NCBI GenBank assembly: GCA_002454125.1
Contig: DKII01000167.1
Span: forward strand, 1,344-14,436
Source: Novosphingobium sp. UBA6722
Lineage (GTDB): Bacteria > Pseudomonadota > Alphaproteobacteria > Sphingomonadales > Sphingomonadaceae
Length of the DNA: 13,093 nt
Direction: 5' to 3'
Part shown: piece after piece, positions 6,531 through 13,093 of the stretch
Layout of the letters: each line of letters opens with the position of its first letter
How positions within the stretch are numbered: the stretch's first letter is position 1
The notes under the pieces: model-generated
Told to the model about the DNA's origin: nothing
The model's input: only the letters and a program-made list of their open reading frames with translations
Databases searched by the model: none
Position numbers and translations under genes: made by a program

Positions 6531-6803
6531 GTGACACAGCTCGCCCAGGCGATCGATCGGCTCGATACCTTGGCAGAACGCTATCGGCGGCCGATCTCGT
6601 TCTTTAGCGCGCTGATCTTTGTGTTGAGCTGCGCGACCTGGGCCGGCTTCATCCGCTGGCCGAATTTCGAGCTGCTGAGCGAACGACAGGCCGTGATGAT
6701 CAGCACCGGCTGGAACGCGCTATGGTGGGGATTCCTGAACCCCCGCATCATGCGCCGCCGGGCCGAGCGCGCCGCAGCAGCCGAAGCGAGCACTCCCGCC
6801 TAA
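6531..6803 (+). CDS. Small membrane protein, unknown function
   Basis: 90 residues from a GTG one base after the preceding stop (TGAGGTG), so translation is probably coupled to the upstream gene. A hydrophobic helix spans about 23-41 (ISFFSALIFVLSCATWAGF), and a second, shorter Trp-rich segment lies at about 55-70 (AVMISTGWNALWWGFL). A basic, Ala-rich C-terminus (RIMRRRAERAAAAEA) follows. I do not recognise a family. Its stop codon overlaps that of the hydrolase gene on the other strand (6800-6803), so the two transcripts converge. Confidence 0.72.
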   Translation: MTQLAQAIDRLDTLAERYRRPISFFSALIFVLSCATWAGFIRWPNFELLSERQAVMISTGWNALWWGFLNPRIMRRRAERAAAAEASTPA

Positions 6804-7678
6804 CGCGCCACCCCGGCGATTGAATCGGCCACTTCGTCGACCAGTTCGAGCGGCAGGTCATGGCCCATGCCGGGGATCTCGTGCAGCCGCGCGCCGGGAA
6901 TGTGCGCGGCGGTATCGCGGCCGCCTTCGACCCGGACGAGCGGATCGTCGACGCCGTGGATCACAAGGGCCGGGGCCGACACCTTCTTCAACCGCTCGCG
7001 CCGGCAGCCATCATCTATGATTGCGGCGAGCTGGCGGGCCGAGCCGGTGGGGTGGAAGCTGCGCTTGAAATCGCGCGTGATGCGCTCGGCCAGGCGCTCT
7101 TCGGGCGCGGGATAGGCCGGGCTGCCGATCGCGCGGGCAATGCGGATGACGTGCGGCACGATCTGGTCGAGCGAGGCATTGGCGGGCGGCGGCGTGGTCA
7201 GTGCCTTGAACGCCTCGGGCTTGGCGGGCGGCACGCGGCGGTTGCCGGTGGTCGACATGATCGAGGTGAGCGACAGGGTCCGCTCCGGGTAAGTCGCCGC
7301 GACCAGCTGCGCGATCATCCCGCCCATCGAGGCGCCGACAATGTGCGCCTTGGCAATCCCCAGGGCATCGAGCAGGCCGACGGCATCGGCGGCCATGTCG
7401 GTCAGGCGGTAGGGCAGTTTCGGGCGCAGGCCCAGCAGCCGCATCAGCACCACCTTGCGGACATTGGGCACGCCATGTTCGGTGAACTTGGTCGAAAGGC
7501 CAATGTCGCGGTTGTCATAGCGGATCACGTGGTAGCCGCGCGCCACCAGCGCCTCGACCAGCTCGATCGGCCAGAGCGTCAACTGCGCGCCCAGCCCCAT
7601 GATCAGCAGCATCGGCGGATTGGCCGGATCGCCATAGGTTTCGTATTCAAGGTTGACGCCGTTGGTGGTGATTTGCAC
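6800..7678 (-). CDS. Alpha/beta-hydrolase
   Basis: 292 residues, a complete alpha/beta-hydrolase fold protein. The catalytic triad is readable: nucleophile Ser117 in GASMGG, Asp245 in HGVDDPLV, and His273 in GMGHD. The oxyanion-hole region is LLIMGLGAQ (about 24-32), and RYDNRDIGLS (about 53-62) is a conserved block seen in esterase-like members such as the RdmC/aclacinomycin methylesterase type. No signal peptide, so cytoplasmic. The substrate cannot be deduced; carboxylic ester hydrolysis is the likely chemistry. The GTG start (7678) is preceded by GGGAGAAG at good spacing. An ATG four bases upstream is out of frame. Confidence 0.93.
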   Translation of the reverse strand: MQITTNGVNLEYETYGDPANPPMLLIMGLGAQLTLWPIELVEALVARGYHVIRYDNRDIGLSTKFTEHGVPNVRKVVLMRLLGLRPKLPYRLTDMAADAVGLLDALGIAKAHIVGASMGGMIAQLVAATYPERTLSLTSIMSTTGNRRVPPAKPEAFKALTTPPPANASLDQIVPHVIRIARAIGSPAYPAPEERLAERITRDFKRSFHPTGSARQLAAIIDDGCRRERLKKVSAPALVIHGVDDPLVRVEGGRDTAAHIPGARLHEIPGMGHDLPLELVDEVADSIAGVAR

Positions 7679-7696
7679 GCATTCTTCTCCCTATGC

Positions 7697-8074
7697 CCCG
7701 TCATCCCCGCGAAAGCGGGGACCCAGAGCGTTACAACGGATCGAAGCCGAATTGCTCTGCTAGATCAAGCCAGCGCGGGTTTTCGGCTTCGATCAGTTCG
7801 AGCTTCCACGCCCGATCCCACTTCTTGATCCGCTTCTCGCGAATGATGGCACTTTCCATAGTTTCGTGCTGCTCGAACCAGACCAGCCGCTTTACACCGT
7901 GCTCCTTGGTGAAGCCTGCGAACTTGCCCTCGCGATGCTGATGAATCCGGGCCAACAGGTCTGAGGTAACCCCGACATAAAGTGTACCGTTGCGTTGGGA
8001 TGCCAGCAGATAGACCGCCGGCTGGATATCGCGCTTCACCGCCCCTGGGTTCCCGCTTGCGCGGGAATGACGGG
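7697..8074. mobile_element. Palindromic-arm element carrying a GIY-YIG gene
   Basis: Two arms of 30 bp, 7697-7726 and 8045-8074, are inverted copies of each other (27 of 30 positions agree). Each contains a perfect 6-bp hairpin with a 4-base loop: 7705-7710 with 7715-7720, and 8051-8056 with 8061-8066. The outer ends are CCCGTCAT and ATGACGGG. The GIY-YIG gene fits between them with only four or five spare bases on either side. The same arms without a gene form the repeat at 213-283. I infer a small mobile or mobilisable unit; no target-site duplication was identified. Confidence 0.65.
7731..8039 (-). CDS. GIY-YIG nuclease-domain protein (YhbQ/UPF0213-like)
   Basis: 102 residues, a single GIY-YIG domain. 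The GIY-equivalent strand is VYLLA (9-13) and the YIG strand is YVGVT (21-25). Arg31 follows in LLARIHQH, and the likely metal-binding Glu68 sits in IIREKRIKKW. In the family the domain cleaves DNA through a single divalent metal; the cellular role of the stand-alone small members is not settled. The GTG start (8039) is the only reasonable start; the purine-rich AGGGG before it lies inside the repeat arm and is unusually close (two bases). The frame stays open upstream through the arm but has no other start. The gene is enclosed tightly by inverted hairpin arms, which suggests that gene and repeat move or spread together. Confidence 0.92.
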   Translation of the reverse strand: MKRDIQPAVYLLASQRNGTLYVGVTSDLLARIHQHREGKFAGFTKEHGVKRLVWFEQHETMESAIIREKRIKKWDRAWKLELIEAENPRWLDLAEQFGFDPL

Positions 8075-8088
8075 AGTGGTTGGGCTCA

Positions 8089-9663
8089 TCACGGCACCAG
8101 CACCGTATCGCGGGCGTGGGGCAGCATTTCCGGATAGTCGAGCGTGAAGTGCAGGCCCCGGCTTTCCTTGCGCTCCAATGCCGAGCGGACGATCAGCTCA
8201 GCGCATTGCAGCAGGTTTCGAAGTTCGATCAGGTCAGTCGAGACCCGGAAGTGGCCGTAGTAATCATTCACTTCCTCCATCAGCAGCTTGATCCGGTGCG
8301 CGGCGCGTTCCAGCCGCTTGGTGGTGCGCACGATGCCGACATAGTTCCACATGAAGCGGCGGATTTCGGTCCAGTTCTGCTGGATCACCACTTCCTCATC
8401 GCTGTCGGTCACCCGGCTTTCATCCCAGGCGCGGACCGGCGGCGGGGCGTCGAATTCCTCCCATCGCGCCAGAATGTCAGCAGCGGCGGCCTCGCCGAAG
8501 ACGAAGCATTCGAGCAGGCTGTTGGAAGCGAGGCGGTTGGCCCCGTGCAGGCCGCTCTCGGTGCATTCGCCAGCGGCATAGAGCCCGGGCAGGTCAGTCC
8601 GGCCGTGCAGATCGATCACGATCCCGCCGCAGGTATAGTGCTGCGCCGGCACCACCGGGATCGGCTCCTTCGTCATGTCGATGCCGAGGCCGAGGAGCTT
8701 CTCGTAGATCGTGGGGAAGTGGTGCTTCACGAAATCGGCCGGCTGATGGCTGATATCGAGGTGGACGTAATCGAGCCCGTCGCGCTTGATCTCGCTGTCA
8801 TTGGCGCGGGCGACGATATCACGGGGCGCGAGTTCAGCGCGCTCGTCGTAATCGGGCATATAGCGATGCCCGGTCTTGGGGTTGAGCAGGTGCCCGCCCT
8901 CGCCGCGCACGGCCTCGGTGATCAGGAAGTTCTTGACGTCGAGGTTGTAGAGGCAGGTCGGGTGGAACTGCATCATCTCCATGTTGGCGACGCGGCAGCC
9001 CGCGCGCCAGGCCATGGCGATCCCGTCCCCGGTCGCGCCCCTTGGTGCCGTGCTGAACTGGTAGACGCGCCCGGCCCCGCCGCTCGCCAGGATCGTGGCG
9101 CGCGCGGTGTGGACCTCAACCTTGCCGGTCTGCTCATTGAGCGCATAGACGCCCCAGACCCGGCCCGAGCCCGAATAGCGCTCCTCGTGCCGCCCGGTAA
9201 TCAGGTCGATGCAGGCGCGGTGCGGCAGCAGGGTGATGTTGGGATGGGCCTCGGCCGCGCGCAGCAGCGCATCGAGCACGGCGCGCCCGGTGGCATCGTC
9301 GACATGGACGATCCGGCGGTGGCTGTGTCCGCCTTCGCGGGTGAGGTGCAGGTCCTTGCCCTCGGTGTTGAACGGCACACCCAGCTCGACCAGCCGGTCG
9401 ATCGCGTGGGGCGCCTGTTCGATCACGAACTCGACCGTCTCGCGCCGGTTTAGGCCGGCCCCGGCGACCATCGTATCGCGAATGTGGTTCTCAAAGGTGT
9501 CGCCGGCATCGAGCACGGCGGCAATCCCGCCCTGGGCCCAGGCGGTCGACCCGCCGGTCAGCTCGCCCTTGGCCAGGACCAGCACCTTGACCCGCTCGGC
9601 CAGCGCCAGCGCCGCCGTCAGCCCGGCAGCGCCGGAACCGACGATGATAACGTCGTGGCTCAC
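8089..9663 (-). CDS. nadB: L-aspartate oxidase
   Basis: 524 residues. It oxidises L-aspartate to iminoaspartate with FAD, the first step of de novo NAD synthesis (the product is used by NadA). The dinucleotide-binding motif is GSGAAG at 9-14, with the family block GGSTAWAQGGIAA at 37-49. Residues aligned with the E. coli catalytic set are present with consistent spacing: E110, H234 (QFHPT), R281, H342 (QHYTCGG) and R377 (HGANRLASNS). This separates it from succinate dehydrogenase flavoproteins. The start is GTG 9663, overlapping the stop of the preceding gene as GTGA, so translation is coupled. nadA and nadC are not in the window, so the partner genes are elsewhere or beyond the edge. Confidence 0.97.
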   Translation of the reverse strand: MSHDVIIVGSGAAGLTAALALAERVKVLVLAKGELTGGSTAWAQGGIAAVLDAGDTFENHIRDTMVAGAGLNRRETVEFVIEQAPHAIDRLVELGVPFNTEGKDLHLTREGGHSHRRIVHVDDATGRAVLDALLRAAEAHPNITLLPHRACIDLITGRHEERYSGSGRVWGVYALNEQTGKVEVHTARATILASGGAGRVYQFSTAPRGATGDGIAMAWRAGCRVANMEMMQFHPTCLYNLDVKNFLITEAVRGEGGHLLNPKTGHRYMPDYDERAELAPRDIVARANDSEIKRDGLDYVHLDISHQPADFVKHHFPTIYEKLLGLGIDMTKEPIPVVPAQHYTCGGIVIDLHGRTDLPGLYAAGECTESGLHGANRLASNSLLECFVFGEAAAADILARWEEFDAPPPVRAWDESRVTDSDEEVVIQQNWTEIRRFMWNYVGIVRTTKRLERAAHRIKLLMEEVNDYYGHFRVSTDLIELRNLLQCAELIVRSALERKESRGLHFTLDYPEMLPHARDTVLVP

Positions 9664-10151
9664 TTCGGACTACTCAAAGCAACGCCGTAGGCCTCGAGAC
9701 CATCTTCTTTTCCATTTCGAAGTCGTTTCATCACGCGTTGAATGGGCCAAATCGTCGAGCCATCGGTCAGCAACAGGCTAACATTAATCTCAGCTTGTGG
9801 GTCATTGTCATCGCCAACCCATTCACCGCCGAGATTTCTACGGAGAACTTCCCCGACATAGGCCCCAATTGCGAAAATCCTCGAGCCTAGATTCTCACCA
9901 AGCAAGCCATCTCCCAAAGGCGAACCATTTGGTGCCTGCTCGTCGAAAAACCGGTCGATCTCACGTAGGCTCGCAATTGAGAAATTGGCAGAATACCCTG
10001 AAGAAATGAGCGCTTTTGAAATCCACTCCGCCGATGCCAACACGTCCTCGACAATCTTCGACTTCGACATAGCACTCGCTCTTCTTTGGCAGAGAATTGG
10101 TGAAGCCACTAACGTCACCAGTCCAGCGAACTGTCGTCTCGTGGTTTTCAC
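9660..10151 (-). CDS. Hypothetical protein with Tat-like signal, between an ABC ATPase and nadB
   Basis: 163 residues, not a family I recognise. The GTG start (10151) overlaps the ABC gene's TGA as GTGA, and its own stop overlaps the nadB start the same way. The N-terminus reads MKTTRRQFAGLVTLVASPIL: a twin-arginine motif (RRQF), a hydrophobic stretch and an A-S-A site at 25-27, consistent with a Tat signal peptide. An alternative start at Met28 would give a cytoplasmic protein. The remainder has a conserved-looking centre (GENLGSRIFAIGAYVGEVLRRNLGGEW) and a predicted beta segment (EINVSLLLTDGSTIWPIQRVMKRL). Its DNA is clearly less GC-rich than both neighbours and its codons are mixed, which suggests later arrival. 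A link to NAD synthesis is not indicated by the protein itself. Confidence 0.72.
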   Translation of the reverse strand: MKTTRRQFAGLVTLVASPILCQRRASAMSKSKIVEDVLASAEWISKALISSGYSANFSIASLREIDRFFDEQAPNGSPLGDGLLGENLGSRIFAIGAYVGEVLRRNLGGEWVGDDNDPQAEINVSLLLTDGSTIWPIQRVMKRLRNGKEDGLEAYGVALSSPK

Positions 10152-11092
10152 GCCGCGGCCGCGCTGCTGGTCAGGCTGACGAAGACGTCCTCCAGATCGG
10201 CCTCGCGGGTGCTGACATCGACGATGCCAAAGCCCATGGCCTGGACCAGCGAGAGCACCTCACCGGCGTTGCTGCGGTCCTTGTCGTAGGTGATTTCCAG
10301 CGTGTGATCGCCGGTCTTCTCGCACTTGATGATCGCCGGGTGGGCCGGGCATTCGGCAGCCGGCTTGTCGACCGTGACCACCACGACCTTCTCGCGCGCC
10401 ATTTCGACCAGTTCGCGGGTCGGCTTGTTGGCAATCAGTTCACCATGGTTGATGATGGCGATGCGGTTGCACAGCTCCTCCGCCTCTTCGAGGTAGTGCG
10501 TGGTCAGCACCACGGTGACCCCGTGGGCGTTGAGTTCGCTCACCAGTTCCCACAATTGGCGGCGCAGTTCGACGTCGACCCCGGCGGTCGGTTCATCGAG
10601 CACGATCACCGGCGGCTGGTGAACCAGTGCCTTGGCGATCAGCAGGCGGCGCTTCATGCCCCCCGAGAGCGTGCGCGAATAGGCATTGGCCTTGTCCGAG
10701 AGGTGGACCTGGCCGAGCAGTTCCAGGCTACGCCGCGCCGCCTTGGGCACGCCATAGAGCCCGGCCTGGATATCCAGCACCTCGACCGGCGTGAAGAACG
10801 GATCGAAGACGATTTCCTGCGGCACGATCCCGATCGCGCGCTTGGCGTTGCGCGGGTCCTTGTCGATATCGAAACCCCAGATTTCCGCGGTTCCGCTGGT
10901 TTTCATGACGAGTCCGGCGAGGATGTTGATCAGGGTCGACTTGCCCGCGCCATTCGGGCCGAGCAGGCCGAAGATCTCCCCCTGCGGCACATCGAAGGAC
11001 ACGCCCTTGAGCGCGAGCTTGCCCTCCCCCTGACCGGCGGGGGCGTAGCGCTTGACGAGGTCGCGGATGCGGATGGCGGCGGGCTGTTCCAT
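10148..11092 (-). CDS. ABC transporter ATP-binding protein (ABC-2/YadG-like exporter type)
   Basis: 314 residues. The nucleotide-binding domain is complete: Walker A GPNGAGKST at 45-53, Q-loop Gln92, signature LSGGM at 142-146, Walker B VIVLDEP at 162-168, D-loop GVD at 171-173 and H-loop His199. A C-terminal extension of about 80 residues ends in the ADLEDVFVSLT block typical of ATPases that power ABC-2 type exporters (CcmA/YadG/DrrA-like). No permease gene is in the window, so the partner must be elsewhere and the substrate is unknown. I chose ATG 11092 (MEQPAAIRIRDLVKRY) because the NBD begins there; the longer open frame upstream runs through the divergent promoter and the signal peptide of the opposite gene and is not protein-like. 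It is the first gene of the unit leading to nadB. Confidence 0.93.
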   Translation of the reverse strand: MEQPAAIRIRDLVKRYAPAGQGEGKLALKGVSFDVPQGEIFGLLGPNGAGKSTLINILAGLVMKTSGTAEIWGFDIDKDPRNAKRAIGIVPQEIVFDPFFTPVEVLDIQAGLYGVPKAARRSLELLGQVHLSDKANAYSRTLSGGMKRRLLIAKALVHQPPVIVLDEPTAGVDVELRRQLWELVSELNAHGVTVVLTTHYLEEAEELCNRIAIINHGELIANKPTRELVEMAREKVVVVTVDKPAAECPAHPAIIKCEKTGDHTLEITYDKDRSNAGEVLSLVQAMGFGIVDVSTREADLEDVFVSLTSSAAAA

Positions 11093-11183
11093 GAACGCGC
11101 TCTTGCGGCAGGATGCGCGCTTCGTAAAGCCCCGCCAAAAGCCCTGCCGCGCGGCTTGCGACTTGCCGCAGCTTACCGGCCTG

Positions 11184-11212
11184 TTAACCATGTCCGTCCA
11201 GCATGGTGTTAA
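11184..11212. promoter_or_regulatory. Inverted TTAACCAT-type sites in a divergent promoter region (possible CtrA half-sites)
   Basis: TTAACCATG (11184-11192) faces CATGGTGTTAA (11202-11212), an imperfect dyad with a 9-base centre. TTAACCAT is the half-site form of the CtrA recognition sequence (full site TTAA-N7-TTAA) in alphaproteobacteria. It lies in the 145 bp between the ABC gene (minus) and the DUF4402 gene (plus). The sequence could equally be an RNA hairpin or an unrelated operator. Confidence 0.35.
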
Positions 11213-11237
11213 GCCGCGCCGGATTAGGAAGAGCGTG

Positions 11238-11837
11238 ATGAATCGGGGGACCACCACCAGCCGGCCGCTCCAGCGGCTGTTTCGCGCAGTTTGCGCGGTG
11301 CTGGCGTTTACCTTGGCGACCCTTGCGGCGAACCCTGCGCAGGCCCAGCGCGTCTCGGCGAACGGTGCCTCTACGGCAGTTGTCGTGGCACCGCTGGCGC
11401 TCGTGGCCAACCAGTCGCTCAACTTCGGCCGCGTCGCCCCAGGTGCAGCCGCCGGGACGGTAACGCTGAATCCCGATACCCTGGCCTGCACCACCACTGG
11501 ACCGATTGCCCGCACCGGTGTCTGCCAGCCGGCCGAATTTAGCGGCATGGGCACCCGGCGGATGACGCTGCGGATCCAGATCCCGGCGTCGATCACGCTG
11601 ACCCGCGTTGGCGGCGGGGCGACCATGACAGTCAGCGCCCTCGCGCTGGATACCACGCCTGATCTTCAGTTCCTGGGCGGCAACGGCAATGGGCTGGGTA
11701 ATGGCAATCGCCGTTACCAGATCGTTCCCAACAACGGCATCTTCGACTTCCGGGTTGGCGGCACGCTCAATGTCGGGGCCAACCAGCTCGGCGGGGTCTA
11801 CAACGGCACTTTCGTCGTCACCGTTCAGTACCAGTAG
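11238..11837 (+). CDS. DUF4402 domain secreted protein
   Basis: 199 residues from ATG 11238, preceded by AGGAAGAG at good spacing. The frame stays open further upstream, but only this start places a signal peptide at the N-terminus: basic MNRGTTTSRPLQRLFR, a hydrophobic stretch AVCAVLAFTLATLAA and the AQA|Q cleavage site near residue 36. The mature part follows the DUF4402 pattern: LNFGRVAPGAAAGTVTLNP, a Cys pair in LACTTTG and GVCQPAEF, a beta-rich core, and the closing GGVYNGTFVVTVQYQ. Members are exported, beta-rich, fimbrial-like proteins of unknown role in proteobacteria. It is transcribed divergently from the ABC gene. The Asn/Gly-rich stretch GGNGNGLGNGN lies in the middle of the core. 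Confidence 0.9.
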   Translation: MNRGTTTSRPLQRLFRAVCAVLAFTLATLAANPAQAQRVSANGASTAVVVAPLALVANQSLNFGRVAPGAAAGTVTLNPDTLACTTTGPIARTGVCQPAEFSGMGTRRMTLRIQIPASITLTRVGGGATMTVSALALDTTPDLQFLGGNGNGLGNGNRRYQIVPNNGIFDFRVGGTLNVGANQLGGVYNGTFVVTVQYQ

Positions 11838-11876
11838 GCTGGAAAAGCGCTGGCGCGCCTGCTAGGGGGCGGGTCC

Positions 11877-12110
11877 ATGAGCAACCAGCCTGAAATCGCA
11901 CTCGTCACCTCCACCCGCGTTTCCTGCGACGGCGCCAAGGATATCCGTGGCGGCGCAGCGCTGGGCCATCCGCGCGTCTGGCTGGAAATCGACGAGCGCG
12001 GCTATGTCGACTGTGGCTATTGCGACAAGCGCTTCGTGCTGCAAGGCGGCCCGGCCGACGGCGCCGACCAATCGCAGCTGGATGACGTGGCCTCTGGCGC
12101 CAGCCGCTAG
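11877..12110 (+). CDS. CHCC zinc-finger domain protein (zf-CHCC, NDUFS6-like)
   Basis: 77 residues. The four predicted zinc ligands are Cys17, His31, Cys46 and Cys49 in the order C-H-C-C, embedded in VSCDGA, LGHPRVWLEID and GYVDCGYCDKRFVL, the hallmark of the zf-CHCC family. Its mitochondrial relative is the complex I accessory subunit NDUFS6, and alphaproteobacterial members are close relatives of it. A role at respiratory complex I is inferred from that relationship, not from neighbours, since no nuo gene is here. ATG 11877 is preceded by an AGGGGGCGGG stretch. tldD starts 18 bp after its stop on the same strand, so the two may share a transcript. Confidence 0.92.
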   Translation: MSNQPEIALVTSTRVSCDGAKDIRGGAALGHPRVWLEIDERGYVDCGYCDKRFVLQGGPADGADQSQLDDVASGASR

Positions 12111-12128
12111 TCACCCTATATCGGTGGC

Positions 12129-13093
12129 ATGACCACCGATCCGCGCGCCCTGCTCTATCGCCAGCTCGATCCCGCCCAGGCCCAGGCCATCACGCGTGAG
12201 GCATTGGCCCGCTGTGATGATGGTGAGCTGTTCCTGCAATATACCGCCAGCGAGACCTTCGGGTTCGATGATGGCCGGCTGAAGACCGCCGACTATTCGC
12301 GCGAAGCCGGTTTCGGCCTGCGCGGCGTTTCGGGCGAGATGACCGGCTTTGCCCATGCCAACGAGATCAGCGCCGATGCGATCCGCCGCGCCGGGCAGAC
12401 CCTGGCCTTGCTCGATCCCGCCGCGAACAAGCTGGCTGCCCCGCCGCGCGCCAGCAACCGCAAGCTCTATACCGATGCCTCGCCGCTCGATCTCATTCCC
12501 TTTGCCGAAAAGGTGAAGCTGCTGGAGATGATCGACGCGGCCGCCCGCGGCCGCGATCCGCGCGTGGTGCAGGTTTCGGCCAGCCTTGCCGCATCGTGGT
12601 CGGTGGTCGAGATCGTCCGCCCCGATGGCTTTGTTGCCACCGACGTGCGCCCGCTGGTGCGCCTCAACGTCGGGATCGTTGCCGAGCAGAACGGCCGGCG
12701 CGAGACCGGAAGCTTCGGGATCGGTGGACGGCGGCTCTATGACGACCTGTTCGCGCCCGAAACCTGGAACCGCGCAATCGACAGCGCCCTGGCCCAGGCG
12801 CTGGTCAACCTGGAAAGCGTGGCCGCCCCGGCGGGCGAGATGACCGTCCTGCTCGGCCCCGGCTGGCCCGGCGTGCTGCTGCACGAAGCGGTCGGGCACG
12901 GTCTCGAAGGCGATTTCAACCGCAAGGGCACCAGCGCCTTTTCCGGTCGCATCGGCCAGCGCGTCGCCGCACCCGGCGTCACCGTGGTCGACGATGGCAG
13001 CATCCTCGACCGCCGCGGTTCGCTCTCGATCGATGATGAAGGCACGCCGACGCAGGAAAATATCCTGATCGAGGACGGCATCCTCAAGGGCTA
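12129..13093 (+). CDS. tldD: Metalloprotease TldD, N-terminal two thirds (cut by window edge)
   Basis: 321 codons are present; the family is about 475-480 residues, so roughly a third is missing past the right edge. TldD with TldE forms a zinc protease that degrades unfolded peptides and matures modified peptides such as microcin B17. The metal-binding HExxxH motif is H252-E-A-V-G-H257, inside LLHEAVGHGLEGDFN, which is diagnostic. Other family blocks are GFGLRGVSGEMTGFA near 65-79 and the RKGTSAFSGRIGQRVA segment just after the active site. ATG 12129 follows a weak GGTGG. No tldE is in view. The reading frame is open to the last base with no defects. Confidence 0.95.
   Translation, partial: MTTDPRALLYRQLDPAQAQAITREALARCDDGELFLQYTASETFGFDDGRLKTADYSREAGFGLRGVSGEMTGFAHANEISADAIRRAGQTLALLDPAANKLAAPPRASNRKLYTDASPLDLIPFAEKVKLLEMIDAAARGRDPRVVQVSASLAASWSVVEIVRPDGFVATDVRPLVRLNVGIVAEQNGRRETGSFGIGGRRLYDDLFAPETWNRAIDSALAQALVNLESVAAPAGEMTVLLGPGWPGVLLHEAVGHGLEGDFNRKGTSAFSGRIGQRVAAPGVTVVDDGSILDRRGSLSIDDEGTPTQENILIEDGILKG

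Noticed and set aside
6860..7828. A 322-codon plus-strand frame over the hydrolase gene
   Set aside because: Antisense to an intact hydrolase; it also runs through the repeat arm.
8080..9453. A 457-codon plus-strand frame over nadB
   Set aside because: Antisense shadow of nadB.
11093..11656. N-terminal extension of 188 codons on the ABC ATPase frame
   Set aside because: It crosses the divergent promoter and the signal peptide of the DUF4402 gene and is not conserved-looking; the ATPase domain begins at ATG 11092.
12111..12899. A 262-codon minus-strand frame
   Set aside because: Antisense to tldD, whose HEAVGH motif is clear on the plus strand.
1..13093. Avoidance of GCCGGC as evidence for a NaeI-like specificity
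   Set aside because: GCCGGC occurs several times in the window (for example at position 1 and near 244), so there is no visible depletion; specificity cannot be inferred this way.
1..13093. CRISPR arrays, tRNA, rRNA genes or transposase genes
   Set aside because: No regularly spaced direct repeats, no cloverleaf-compatible segment and no transposase motif were found.

Overview
The window is high-GC DNA (roughly two thirds G+C by eye) with dense, often overlapping genes and many GTG starts. The gene families (nrdA/nrdB of the short alphaproteobacterial type, a DUF4402 secreted protein, a CHCC zinc-finger protein, the tldD protease gene) and the 'CCCGTCAT...ATGACGGG' palindromic repeats suggest an alphaproteobacterium, most likely a sphingomonad/erythrobacter relative. 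This placement is inference from gene content; there is no rRNA or other phylogenetic marker here.

Region 1 (1-2319) starts with the 5' end of a DUF1330 gene on the minus strand. A spacer follows with a solo palindromic repeat and a two-copy 24-bp tandem repeat. Next comes a restriction-modification module on the minus strand: a C5-cytosine DNA methyltransferase followed, with a GTGA overlap, by a NaeI-type restriction endonuclease. The endonuclease is interrupted by a one-base frameshift in a run of five A. Its catalytic residues E, D and D-x-K are all preserved, so the lesion is recent, a sequencing error, or tolerated by slippage. The module has lower GC than its surroundings and looks acquired.

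Region 2 (2320-6268, minus strand) is the aerobic ribonucleotide reductase operon: nrdA, a small two-helix membrane protein, nrdB. NrdB carries the complete di-iron ligand set and the radical tyrosine. NrdA has the catalytic cysteines but no recognisable N-terminal ATP-cone. The 559-bp upstream region holds a good NrdR-box candidate and a row of degenerate DnaA-box-like 9-mers.

Region 3 (6269-8088) has two small membrane-protein genes on the plus strand (a GlsB/YeaQ-type protein and an unknown one), meeting tail to tail with an alpha/beta-hydrolase gene. Next is a compact element of about 380 bp in which a GIY-YIG endonuclease gene sits between two inverted hairpin arms. The same arms occur at 213-283 with almost nothing between them.

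Region 4 (8089-11092, minus strand) is a three-gene unit: ABC-transporter ATPase, a low-GC gene with a Tat-like signal, and nadB (L-aspartate oxidase). Each junction is a 4-nt GTGA overlap. The divergent promoter region carries inverted TTAACCAT-type sites resembling CtrA half-sites.

Region 5 (11238-13093, plus strand) holds a DUF4402 secreted protein, a CHCC zinc-finger protein and the 5' two thirds of tldD, which runs off the window. No tRNA, rRNA, CRISPR array or intact transposase was seen.
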